Below, one piece after another: positions 12,463 to 23,391 of a stretch of DNA of 64,000 nucleotides (its first letter is position 1; each line of letters starts with the position of its first letter). The DNA is from Phoebastria nigripes (lineage: Eukaryota; Chordata; Aves; Procellariiformes; Diomedeidae): NCBI GenBank assembly GCA_035582835.1, contig JAYKAV010002673.1, forward strand, positions 247,505 to 311,504, given 5' to 3'. The notes under the pieces were generated by a model. That model did not search any database. It was not told the DNA's origin and saw only the letters and a program-made list of their open reading frames with translations. Made by a program: the position numbers and the translations under genes.

Positions 12463-13030
12463 ATGGCAATCTCCAGTGTGGCCTGTGCTCAAAGCAGGCG
12501 GCAAAACACAGCCCACAGATGGTGGGCAACAGTGGCAACCCTAAGTGCTGTGACCCTGCACATGGCTCTTATAGCAGCCAAGATGCCTGAGGTACTGGCT
12601 GCAATTGCAGAGAGGATGAGGTGGTTTATGATAATAGATTATGCAAGTTCATGGGCTGATCAAGTTCCCACCCTAATGGGAAGGGTACCTGAGGGAAGAG
12701 CAGCAGTGCATTTAAAGATTGTTGTACCTACATTGCTTGTAGGGTTCAGCCTTTTGCAGAGGCACAAACAGCAGAATTACGAGCTGTCTAAAATGCACTG
12801 CCAACAACTGATCAAATGGGCCCACTGTGGGCTCTGCTGGGTTGACTCCTATGGAGGCTGGCAAGCAATTGGGATACAGTCGGGTTTCATAATGATTTTA
12901 CAATCCAAGACAGGAAAGCAGGCATGTAAAAGCTGGCACAGAGAGCAGNCCAAGTAGTCTTGCCCTGGAAAGCCCCCATTTGAGTTACTCATGCATAGAA
13001 GAGCACCTTAGAAAAGAAATACAGACGCTA
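12463..13030 (+). mobile_element. Degenerate endogenous retrovirus pol fragment (RNase H-like)
   Basis: One frame reads EAQTAELRAV at about 12756, like the RNase H active-site helix of retroviral pol. A few tens of residues on, a different frame reads VDSYGGWQAI, like the following DS motif. Near 12985 a VTHA remnant fits the end of that domain. Several stops and frame changes break it, so it is a dead relic. The ERVL-like assignment is inference from motif spacing; the first 250 bases of the span were not matched to anything. Confidence 0.45.
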
Positions 13031-15255
13031 AATGGAATAATTTTGTTTTAGCACAGACCCCTGCTGATACCCAGATCCCTCAAAAAGCCTTTTCATCTAA
13101 TGTGGGCATTTACAGCTCAAGAGGTGGTATCTGAAGACTGATAAGACAGAGGATCAGGTGGTTTAGCTACGATGTTGGAATTATAAATGCACCAGTATCT
13201 TTTTGTATAAGTGATTCCCAACCTTTGTATGGGTGGGAATATCCTGAATTGTTTCACATTAATGACTTGTGTGCTAAATGGAGTGTAAAAATTAGCAAAC
13301 ATACCATAAAAAACCCCAACTCCACTGGAATGTAAAAAGACCTACAGGGCGGTCAGTCTTTACTCTGCATACTGTAAAACAAAAATTTTGGAACTACTTT
13401 GATGTTGCCTATCTAAACTTCATGAAAGTGGATTCCCCACAGCTAGCCACTCCCTGGGTACATTTTCCTTATTTGCTGTATTACAGGAAGGATAGCAATT
13501 TTAATGCGAACCACATCAAAATATTCACAACCTTTTAATAGATTCAGTGAAGTTCAGGGAATAAAATGATCAATTAAAATTTTAGATGGAAGTCTAATTC
13601 TGTGGGGAGAAACCCAGCTATTCAAAATCACCACGGAAAGTTGGAAAGTCTTCCACTTTTGTAGGAAAGAAAGGGAGAGACAGTGGCCTAAATTCTTNAG
13701 GGAAATTTAGGGATAGTGAGGAGTATCATGAATACCACAGACCTACAACCCGTTTGGAATAAATTCTCACTGATGATCAATGATCTGGTTAAAGCTTCCA
13801 CACAGCAATATGAAATGGTCCAAGTTTTAGTACAGACTGAGGTGGATTGTTGCTGCTTGTCAAAGGCTGTGTCCTCACAAATGTCAAACATTATACAAAC
13901 GGGAAGATTCTGTCTGGAATATTACCTCCGTCATGTAGTGTGCTAATATGCAGACTTTATTATTTCCAAGAAACAAATGCAAATCAATTAAGCATGGAAA
14001 TGTCCTCTGTGATAACATGTACATTGGAAGATTGCATACCACTAAGAATAGCTTTACAACATTGTGATTAGGAAGACTGTACCATTTGCACAGTGTTCCG
14101 TAGCGACTGTTTTAAAATAACATTTTATAAAATAATGGTCCCAAGAAAGGTAGGAAATATCAGCTGGTGGAAACCAGAGGTTCCTCAGCTGTGAGCATAT
14201 ATTAATAAGCAAAACACTGTGTGAGTGTGTCACATGCAAGCATAAACCAGTTTGGTAGAGAAGTTCATTTGTTATTATGGAGCAAAATGGTTATTTTCAG
14301 AAACGTGATCATAGTGTTTCTGTTCTAGAAAAATGTCTGCAGCTATCCATGGCTCTAAAGAATTATTCTGATGCAAAAGGTACCTTGTCATTGTGGAAAA
14401 AAAAGTGTATCTTGTGTACTGTATCTTGTGACATTTTAATGATAAGGCCACACTAAGTTGAAAACCACACTTTACCAGAAATGTTTGGGTGTTCTGCATA
14501 CCCAGCCTGTACATTTTGTTCCTCTCAGGTAGCCTGGCACTTGAAAAGCTGGAGTCACCATTCGTCCTGACATGTCCTGGCATGGCAGCCCCAGGGCTAC
14601 AGGATAGAGATGGAGAAAGAAATCCTTGAAAGTGCAGGAAATCCTCAAGCGCAAGTAATTCCTCCAGAAGTATTATGCTTGTCCCATGAGTCCGAATTCA
14701 TACCAGGTAACTTAGAAAGCAGCTTCTTCTTCCTGAGACAGCAATGCCAACCCTTCAAATGTGAGGTCTGTGGACGTCTTCCATCTGCATACCATTGCAG
14801 TAAAGCAATTCTGATGATCTGTAAGTCATAATGCCCCAATTAATCAATATCGGTGGAAAGTGATTACCAAAATTTTAACTCTGCATCTGTCCATCCATCT
14901 GTCTGCTAATGGACCATTATTTTTGGAGTGTAAACTATTCAACAGCTGTAGAACAGAGGTGAATACTTGACTCGTTTTGCTAATGAAACATTAGTTATCA
15001 GGAAGTCCCATCCTGAGTGCTGCTGAACCCTGCCCCTCCAATTTTGTCAAAGGCCCCTGAAGTACAAGCACAGGATAATACCAGAGGGCCCAGGGGTATA
15101 AACTGAAATCACAGATGATCATTTACAGACAAATGCAACTTCAACAGGTGGGTAGAAATTATTTTACAGCAGAATTTGAAAACATGTAGACTTGTGTAAC
15201 AGATTAGCGCAGCTGCCCATGGTTGATCACATTGCAGAGATGTCTGTAGGGAGAA
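13031..15255. other. Non-coding stretch, nothing identified
   Basis: AT-rich DNA with only short open frames, no splice-consistent exon and no repeat family that I recognise on either strand. Confidence 0.5.
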
Positions 15256-15352
15256 TATAAAGCAGCAATGAACCCAAACTACTCACTACTTACACTTGTT
15301 CAGAACTGAGTGTGCAGAATGGATCCCTCTGGTGCTTGTATTCTTACATGTG
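15256..15352 (+). promoter_or_regulatory. Possible TATA promoter with tiny first exon
   Basis: A TATAAA box at 15256-15261 precedes an ATG at 15319. The ATG opens an 11-codon frame (MDPSGACILTC) that meets a perfect-looking donor, gtaagtat, at 15352. The spacing suits a TATA-driven 5' exon, but no downstream exon was found and a chance arrangement is quite possible. Confidence 0.2.
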
Positions 15353-15399
15353 TAAGTATTTTTTGTTGTTGTTAAAAGGAAGTGTACCTCTATTTTTTG

Positions 15400-17250
15400 T
15401 ACTTCATCTGGTACTGTGCTCTTGAGGCTTTTTTGAAATTGTATGCACCATTCTGTCTTTAATCACAGCGCAGAAAATCCATTTGACCTGGTACCACCTC
15501 ACATGCCTTATCCTCTCTACACATCTCCTGCTGCCTCACAATGAATTTGTAGATTAGCTCAACCAAATGCTTTGCCATAGGTGTAGGTTAAAACTTTTGC
15601 AGGACTAAGGCTGCCTGGTTGGAACTCTGCTTTTATTGTTAGCTAAGCTAGTCACATATGTCCTGTGGCAGCTGCAAAGTGACCTCTACCTGCTATGGAT
15701 GGGATGCTCAGGAGTGCTGTCCTTGAAACTAGGCTATTTGTAGTACAACATGAAGGGATAATGGTGTGGTAGCACCAGTTACCCTCACCAGCAATCTCCA
15801 CCTGCCAGCCAAGTGCCTAATCAAGGATTTTTCACCCTCAGACCAGTCTTCCCTGCAATTCTGTGGATGACTGTTGTCANGTAAAAGCTAGTGGCCCAAG
15901 GAATTGCCTGGTAAAAGAAAGTGCTAGTGATGTTCATTGCTTTCTACTTTAACTGGTAAAAGACAGAGACTTAGTGAAAAGTTTTTGAGCTTTCTTTTCA
16001 CGTAGAACTGTCTTTGGAATGGATTTGAGGGACTGAAAAAGCTGTAGCGTGATCAGTGAGAGTGGGTCTAGATTTGGGCATATGAATGAACTTCGCAGAA
16101 TCGCACTAGCGCATGTGCAGATGGAAGTTCCTAAATAGAAACTGAGCTCGTGCGCTCTCCTTGAGGTGGGGATAGCAGGGGAAGATGTCTATTATGAATG
16201 TAGCTGTGTTCTTGAAACCTGTTATCCAGGCTTTTCCTTTGGAGAAACCATGTCTTGTTAAATGCAAGCTGCACAGATTCCAGGCTATGTTGTCCAGGAT
16301 GAGGAGCTCTACGTGTTTCTACAGTTTGGGGTTTGCTCTAACTTTTGTATGTTCAGACCTAGTACTCTGGTAACACAGGAGACCCTGTGGTGTTAGAAAG
16401 GTACTGTTTCTGAGTTGTATATATTAGGATATTTTGAATGTTAAAGATATGTAGATACCCGTAATGTAAGGATACCTGAGTTTTGAGATAGCTGCTTAAG
16501 GGCTATTCAGCCTAACAGACAAAGGCAAGAGACAGAAGCAGCAAGAAGCCACACCTAGGTACACAAATGCTAGCAAACAGGCATTGAGGAGAGCAGTGCC
16601 AAACATCAGAACTCCCTGGCCACTCAGTGGGTGATCACTGGAGGATGCCCTTAAAGCCATTAAGAGGTTCAACCAGATCTTTGTAGCAGAGAAGAAGGGC
16701 AGAAACAAGATTATCAGGCGACTTACGAGAGAGAACAAACATCACAGGAAATTAAAGAGGGCTTGTGGGAATTACTGTGGGAATCTTACTGTGGGGCTCA
16801 TGGGAAACTTACTGTATTTAGAGAAAGGGCCAAAGGCAGGAAAAGGGAGGAATCAAGGTGGGTAGGGGAAGAACAAGCCTGGGGAAATGGAGAGGAGGTG
16901 AGATAAAATGTATTGGTCATGTTTTGCAAGCTGCTGGCCAGAACGCCTGTCTGGCCAAGCCGCATGTCTGATCAATACAGATTGTCTTTTCTTCTTACTA
17001 AACTCTATCTCCTGCTATCTTCTGTTTCTTTTGGGGAAGTCTTCCAGCATCAAAAAGCCAGTCCAATGGAGCAGAGCTACTTTTGAACAAGCCCCGAGTA
17101 AGACTCTGCTTTGGTTTATGAACTCTGGTGCCTTGCACCGAGTTCAAGTTCTTGATGCTGTTCTGTAGTGATTTCTTTTTTGCTTGTTACAAGCTTTCAA
17201 GTGCTTCTGAACTACCAGCATGTTAACCCACTGCTGAACTGACAATACAA
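15400..17250. other. Non-coding stretch upstream of the second ASMT first exon
   Basis: Nothing recognisable as a gene or known repeat was seen. Short open frames at 16185-16373 and 16908-17168 lack family features. Confidence 0.4.
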
Positions 17251-17254
17251 GCTT

Positions 17255-17447
17255 TAATCTGCACTGCTTCTTTAGCCATGTACTTGATGATGGAAGATCC
17301 AAAGAAACAGCTGAACCTGGTAGAAAGATCCATTGAAGCCAAATAACTTAGCTAACATGTTTTGCAATCAGTGTGTTTCTTAGAAGCAATAAGATTAGGT
17401 GGATCAGCTGGTGTGCTCTGTGCTTGGTGGAAAGAAGCTTATTTAAA
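17255..17447 (+). promoter_or_regulatory. ASMT: Candidate promoter of the second ASMT first exon
   Basis: Within 235 bases upstream of the ATG at 17489 there are two TAATCT motifs: 17255-17260 on the + strand and 17392-17397 on the minus strand. TAATCC/T is the OTX/CRX site used by pineal and photoreceptor genes, ASMT among them (established). A TATA-like TATTTAAA lies at 17440-17447. Both motifs are short and could occur by chance. Confidence 0.3.
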
Positions 17448-17488
17448 TTAAGAGGACTAGAGAATCTTTGCCTCAGTCCAGAAAGAAA

Positions 17489-17560
17489 ATGAGTTCCACA
17501 GAAGACCTTGACTATCCTCAAATCATCTTGCAATACAACCATGGATTTTTAGTCTCAAAG
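17489..17560 (+). pseudogene. ASMT: ASMT coding exon 1 of the second, broken copy
   Basis: Twenty-four codons start MSSTEDLDYPQII and end HGFLVSK, directly before a good donor (gtaagaaatg, 17561). Chicken ASMT begins MDSTEDLDYPQII, so identity is clear. The exon is intact, but it lies 12 kb downstream of the last exon of the first copy and no exon 2-4 follows before the truncated exon 5 at 19.4 kb. It is therefore read as the start of a broken tandem copy. A scaffold-order error could also put it here. Confidence 0.85.
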
Positions 17561-17800
17561 GTAAGAAATGTAACTCAGTCTTGGATAGATGTCTAAGACT
17601 GGAATGCTCAAGGGCCTTGTTTAATGTCTCTAAGAAGAAAAAAGTTCATAATAAAGCATCCTAATACTACACTGACTTTAAACTTGGAATAGGCATGATA
17701 GAAGTCTGAAAGGAAAAAAAAACCTAAGGCAGACCTGCCCCTCAGGATGGACCTAACATTTATTGACACCTCTCTGACCTTTGGAGGCTTGGATGAGTAG

Positions 17801-18375
17801 TGTCCTGGTTTTGGCTAGGATGGAGTTGATTTTCTTCCTAGTGGCTGGTATAGTGCTGTGTTTTGGATTTAGTATGAGAAGGTTGTTGATAACACACTGA
17901 TGTTTTAGTTGTTGCTAAGTAGTGCTTACACTTGTCAAGGACTTTTCAGCTTCCCATGCTCTGCCAGGTGCACAAGAAGCTGGGAGGGAGCATAGCCAGG
18001 ACAGCTAACCCAACTGGCCAATGGGGTATTCCATACCATATGACATCATGCTCAGTATATAAAGCTGGGGGAAGAAGAAGGAAGGGGGGACGTTTGGAGT
18101 TATGGCGTTTGTCTTCCCAAGTAGCCGTTACGCGTAATGGAGCCCTGCTTTCCTGGCGATGGCTGAACACCTGCCTGCTGATGGGAAGTAGTGAAGGAAT
18201 TCCTTGTTTTGCTTTGCTTGCTTGCGTGGCTTTTGCTTTACCTGTTAAACTGTCTTTATCTCAACCCATGAGTTTTCTCACTTTTATGCTTCCAACTCTC
18301 TCCCCCATCCCACCAGGGGGAAGTGAGCAAGCGGCTGGGTGGTGCTTGGTTGCTGGCTGGGGTTAAACCACGACA
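17801..18375 (+). mobile_element. Solo LTR, ERVL-type, in the broken ASMT copy
   Basis: The element starts TGTCCTGGTTTTGGCTAGG and ends GGTTAAACCACGACA. AGTAG precedes it, and AGTAG follows if its last A is shared, consistent with a 5-bp target duplication (4 bp, GTAG, if not). It contains a TATATAAA box at 18056-18063. The same family occurs at 23392, 26142 and 60607. It lies inside what would be intron sequence of the second ASMT copy. Confidence 0.85.
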
Positions 18376-18939
18376 GTAGACCTTATCTCTGCATGAAGTT
18401 TTAAAAACACAGGGGTTTATAGCTGAGGGCTTGCTGTCTGACTGCTTCAAATGTGGAAGGTTCCTTCGGTGATGGGATTTCTTCCCACTTTTCATTTTTG
18501 GAGTTTGAGAAACAGAGGGCTGACTTCAATTGCCTTTTTCTCCCCCTGTTAAACCATGCAAAGAACAAGATTTTTCAAATATCTTCTTCCTTCCCAAAAT
18601 TTACCATGCAGCAGGCTGAGTTTGATAAGATTTATATATTATGTCCCATCAGATGGAAGGGACTGTGAATACGGAGTGTGTTATAATGACTCTCTTCCAG
18701 ACAGCATATCATTAAAGCAGACAAGCAGTAGTTTCAATTTCCTTAATGTTTGCTGATGCTGTTTTACGGTGTGTATGTGCATTTGCATAAAATTCCTCTA
18801 TTCAATTTCAGTTTTAATTTTCCTCATTTGCAATCTACAGTGCTTTCAAATTTCACATTCATGTCATGTTTTTAAGAAGTAATCTCAACCATGTTCTTAC
18901 TGAAGGTAAAAGTGTCTTCCCTCTTACGGATGTTACCAA

Positions 18940-19406
18940 ATCATTTGCCGACAATACTAAATTAGGTTTCTGATGATACTAAATTAGGAGGAACCATTGA
19001 TTCCCTTGAAGGTGGAGAGACCTTACAGAGAGATCTTAATAGATTAGAGCACTGGGCAATCACCAACCACANGAAATTTAACAAGGACAAATGCCAGATT
19101 CTGTACCTGGGACGGTGTAATCCTGGATGTACTTATAGACTGGGGTACAAGAGGCTTGAGTGCAGCCCTGCAGAAAGGGATCTGGGGGTTTTGGTTGACG
19201 GTAANCTCAATGTGAGTCAACAATGTGCCCTGGTGGCCAAAATGGCCAACTGTATCATGGGGTGTATTAAGCACAGTATAGCTAACCTGCTCAAAGAAAT
19301 GATTGTCCCACTATACTCAGCATTGGTGGGGCCTCACCTCGAGTACTGTGTGCAGTTTTGGGCTCCACAATATAAGGAGGATATAAAAATTAATGTGTCC
19401 AAATTA
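18940..19406 (+). mobile_element. CR1 LINE ORF2 C-terminal fragment
   Basis: In frame across the segment are peptides typical of the CR1 reverse transcriptase C-terminus, such as [33 protein letters not shown] and [16 protein letters not shown]. The usual CR1 3' UTR is missing: the element stops about 20 bases before the ASMT exon 5 copy. Its 5' edge has a short internal repeat of the ATACTAAATTAG segment. Confidence 0.9.
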
Positions 19407-19427
19407 AACTAATGCTGAAATGCTGAA

Positions 19428-19538
19428 AAGAAATGCTGAAATTCATGGCTGTCCAGAACTCAGTATGGAGTATATGTGGCAGAGATGTTCTTGTTGCATT
19501 TGACCTTTCCCCTTTCACGCAGATCTGTGACCTGGGAG
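19428..19538 (+). pseudogene. ASMT: ASMT exon 5, second copy, 5'-truncated
   Basis: From AGAAATGCTGAAATTC on, the sequence matches 2258-2368 with very few changes, including a G-to-V change (MAVQNS for MAGQNS). The donor (gtgagc) is kept. The first dozen or so bases of the exon and its splice acceptor are replaced by CR1-derived DNA, so it cannot be spliced in as a normal internal exon. Confidence 0.9.
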
Positions 19539-20045
19539 GTGAGCGTCAGCAGATCTTCTTTAACAAGCCTCTGAACTGTCTTCATTTACAAGCTCTGAAA
19601 AGAAAAATAACTCCTATGTTATATGACAGGTACAGCAATGGAAAGCAGGACATATCTCAGAATCTTGTCAGCAATAAAGGGAGAGTTTTACTGTCTTGGT
19701 TGCGTTAAAAAGAGAAATGTGAGAGTGGTGAGAGCGTTAGGAAGCTCAATGTTTTTCTCTACAGAGTCTCATTTGTGTGATTAGTGGCTTATCCCCTTGC
19801 ACACGTGGCAGGTTTGGCATTTTTTCTTGCCTTGCTTGATACATTCTTCTAGTGCCAGACTCTTTCCCTCCTCCCCTTCAGTCAGTGTCATTAAGTTGAG
19901 AGACTCTCTGCAGTCTCTTACACCACTGTCCCAGCACTGCTGAGCAGTGCCAGGATTCATGGGAGCCATTAGGCTCCGTCACGGGCTCCATCACTGCTTC
20001 CCCAGCGCCTGGTTGTGTGGCTCTGTTTTTCATTTCCCATCTTTC
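19539..20045 (+). repeat. ASMT: Second copy of ASMT intron 5 start
   Basis: Closely similar to 2369-2885, with scattered substitutions and small indels. Similarity stops after the shared TTTTTCATTTCCCA motif; in the first copy exon 6 follows about 275 bases later. Confidence 0.85.
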
Positions 20046-20563
20046 TAACTGCAGAAAAGAGGAAGCCAAGGAAGGCTAGTCTGCAGGGGGCCCCTGCACA
20101 CTATAAATGCCAAAGTCATGATTCCCAGTGTTTTGTTCCTGGGGGCCACTAAGAGGGTCACCACTAGGCTGGAGGTGACGTAGTTCACTTACCTCTCATC
20201 AGCCTTTGTCTCTTTGTTCTCCTGAACTCTGTGTCTGCATGTCTGGCTGCGAGGGCTCCCTGCCCACATCCGTTGAGGTTAATCCTTCTCCAAGGGAAGA
20301 GAGCCTGCAGTGGATTTGTGCTGCAGGTTCAGCTGCCATCTTTTTGAGCTTATGTTTTTCAAGATAATAAAATCTAACAGTGGTTATCATCTAATGTGTC
20401 TACCAATGTTTGTACCTTCTGTATGAGACAACTACATGAGCTCTTTAAAAGGCATTTTTCTCGGAAGGATTAACACTTAAATGTTTTGTGGTACTTTGTT
20501 TTAAAATAACTACTCTCAGAAGGAAACATCGGATATGTGGCATAACACTATGCCGTTAGAGAA
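20046..20563. other. Unmatched filler replacing ASMT exons 6 and 7
   Basis: About 0.52 kb with no visible match to 2886-4960 of the first copy, which holds exons 6 and 7. I see no exon and no known repeat in it. Its edges mark two breakpoints of the second copy. Confidence 0.6.
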
Positions 20564-20925
20564 GTGTATACGTCATAGTAAAAATCCCATTAAGCATCAC
20601 ATTGAACCCTCGAGCTTTGAAAATACTGTCTACAGAGCTGAGTTCTCAGCAAAATCAGTAAGCTCCTGTGGATTTCAGCTGGGAGAAATGGGAATTTCCA
20701 TCCCAGCCATAGCATCCCCTTCAGCCCTGGTATGTCAGTACCTCAGTAGCCACGCAGAGGCACGCTCCAATGCATTTTTTCGTTGTCTTCTGTGATGTTG
20801 AAATATGACTTAATGTAGAGGCTGCTTCTTCCTGAAACTAAAGGTTAGGATCTAATAACTCAGCTGAAAAATATCTTCGTCTTCTCAGAGCTCAGCGTGT
20901 GTTTTATTTCTCTTTATTCAACCAG
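20564..20925 (+). repeat. ASMT: Second copy of ASMT intron 7 end
   Basis: Near-identical to 4960-5328, starting at TATACGTCATAGTAAAAATC and including the polypyrimidine tract and CAACCAG acceptor. Several small indels and a few substitutions are the only changes. Confidence 0.9.
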
Positions 20926-21131
20926 GCGGTGGAGTGCTGCTGGTTGAATCGCTTCTGAATGAAGATAAAAGTGGGCCTTTAGAAACCCAACTGTATTCAA
21001 TTAATATGTTGGTGCAGACAGAAGGAAAAGAGCGAACAGCAGCAGAGCTGCTCCTTGAGGCAGCTGGCTTTGGAGAGATTCAAGTCAAGAGGACTGGAAA
21101 AGTCTATGATGCTGTTTTAAGAAGGAAATAA
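20926..21131 (+). pseudogene. ASMT: ASMT exon 8, second copy, with 6-bp in-frame deletion
   Basis: The exon matches 5329-5540 almost base for base. It differs by a 6-base in-frame loss (ERTAAELLLEAAGF instead of ERTAAGYSKLLEAAGF), a G-to-R change near the end (VLRRK for VLGRK) and a silent change. The acceptor and stop are intact. Without exons 6 and 7 beside it this is part of a pseudogene, though it could in principle serve as an alternative last exon. The lost residues lie just after the conserved MLVQTEGKERT motif. Confidence 0.9.
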
Positions 21132-22430
21132 TTCTCTCTTCTTTCTTCTGTTCTCTTAAGTGGGGAAATGAGATAAGCCATCAACTTAGCTTTTAGTTAA
21201 GGCAGTCAACTCTTTTGTAAGCTGATGCATTGTCAGGAGAATCACTGAGTGTTGAGCACATACGGATTGTATGTCTGAGTATGGGAAAAATAAATTAACA
21301 CCTCCTCCACAAGATCAGTTCACAGTTTTTGCTTCAGGTTTTTTCCCCATTCTTTCAAAGTTTAACATGGTACCTGGCAAAGATTAATTTTAATTTGTAC
21401 TCTGTTTGCTTCCTGCAAAATGAAATCATTCACTGTAGTGAGGTTCGTTTTTCTCATGTTCCCTGGGGACTGATGTAGCACAGGGTAAATTCTAACTCCT
21501 CGTGAGTGGTCACTTTTGAACCTGTAATTCTGTCCTAAAGGGTAGGAATGAAGGGGCAGCCAATGACAGTTGAAGTGGGAAATGAAAAAAAACAGCTAGC
21601 AAATGAAATATTTTTCCTTCCTTTGCTACAGTCTGTGACACACATTGGTGCAGGGTACAGAGCAGCATTCACAAAAGGCCCGGACACTTGCAGGGTCAGA
21701 AGTGTGATTTGTTATTAGAGGAATAAACACACTCCTTCCATATCCTCCTTAGGATTTAAGCACTGGATTTCTGCATGTGAATAGACTACAAATACCAGAT
21801 TTCAGGGGGACATTTGCTCCTGAAGACAGTTTTTCTCTAACCAGGAGTTGGACAGAGGGGCAAGGTGGCCTTTTGCTGTGGATCATCTCATCTGTGGAAA
21901 ATGTGCTTCATGCAAAGATTCTCATGGATGAGGAAATGGACTTGGAGGAACACAAGTCCAGGCTGGCTTTTCTTGTGATAATTTTGGGGGATGATAGCTC
22001 TGGTAGTAAGTGATCAATTCAAGGGCAAGGCAGTGTCCAGAGACAGGTCCATGTAGAAGCCGAGACACCAGGAAGGTCTAGGGGAAGCTGGTATGAAAAA
22101 TGATGCTGTATTTCCTTTAGAATACAGATTAACTTGTGAAAAAGAGAACTTCACAGCCTAGCGTGGTGACCATTGGGAGGGCAGTGATGCTTGTGCACTG
22201 GTAACACTTTTGAGAGCCCAGTGAATAGCAGCTGTGAGGCAGAGGGAAGTAGTGGAGGATCTAATTATCCATCAGGGATCTCTCTGCCACTTGCCATCTG
22301 CTATTTCTTTAAATCAGTTGGCGAAGTACAGCTTGCAATAGCCCAGGTGCCTGGTGCAGGAAGCATTTGGAGGAGGTGGTGGGAAGTGAGTATCTGTGCA
22401 TGTGGCTTGAATGATAGTTGAGGCTGCAGC
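21132..22430. repeat. Segmental tandem duplication, copy B, left part
   Basis: Matches 5541-6330 of copy A in order: the CATCAACTTAGC block, the region after the polyadenylation signal, the GGTATGAAAAATGAT block (22090 against 6047) and the CATTTGGAGAAGGC-like block. Divergence is much higher than in the exon-8 block just upstream. An AATAAA at 21289 lies near the site corresponding to the copy A 3' UTR. Confidence 0.7.
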
Positions 22431-22810
22431 AACTGGTGTAGTTTCTTAACAGAGTATAGGAAGTGTACAACTAGTATAAGAAGTAAGGATTTTTTCCTTG
22501 TCCAAGACCTGGAAGATGAAACTACCTTAATTTTGACATTCCACACTTCTGAGTGCGAGACACTGCAACGTTAACATTCATCAGACTTTCCTTTAGCTAG
22601 TGAGTTGGGTGTTTTGACATACTGTCTCAGTTCAAGCTGGAGATTCATTCAAAGAAAGTTATCCTCTGCCAGTGCCGAGTTCTAACCTTTTAGTACAGCT
22701 GTGAACCCCTGTGACTGCACAGGGAAAGCTGGAATGATTAGGGCTCCAGGAGACAAATAGACCCATCTCTTCTGAACCGCTGCAAAATGCAAAGACAGTC
22801 GAATGGCACT

Positions 22811-22852
22811 ATCCAGATATAGGCTATATAGATCCAGATATAGGCTATAGAG
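22811..22852. repeat. 21-bp tandem duplication
   Basis: Two copies of ATCCAGATATAGGCTATATAG lie head to tail; the second differs at one base near its end. Confidence 0.85.
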
Positions 22853-23391
22853 ACTATTCCCCAAGCCATCTCTCAGAAGTATTGGCCACCTCTCAGCTCA
22901 GGGTCTTGGATGGAATAGGACTCAATGCACAGCATGCAGATACTCTTATTTCAGCCATCACTTATCTCTGGTTGAATAGGGCATTATCTGATACTGTGTT
23001 TAGAATTTTATGCCTATATGCAGCTGCAAATAAGGTATAGAGACCAGAAGCTGGATCTTGCAACATTTCTACAGTGCACATTTTGGGATGGTCAAGGGCA
23101 GATCCGAGTGCTCAGGAAGGTAGTATGGTAACAGCAGTCTGTTTATTTTGTGTGACTATATAGAGACAGGTATTAGAATGGCTATCTCTGTCTAACTGTA
23201 TATATTCAACTGTATCTATCTATAACAGATACTGCCTCATGAGTTTTAAACTGATACATTTTCCTGTTTGTGAAGGGAAGTCCTTCCTTTATTTTTTTCC
23301 AGGATCTAGCTGAGAAATATCACATTTGGCAGTTCTGGACGCAATGTAATGTGCGTATTTAAAATAGGGTATGAAGTAAAGGATGCTTAGT

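Noticed and set aside
17279..17347. Short frame (22 codons) after a TTTAG acceptor-like site, just upstream of the ASMT exon 1
   Set aside because: Too short to support and not recognised. It could be a terminal exon of another gene but has no upstream partner.
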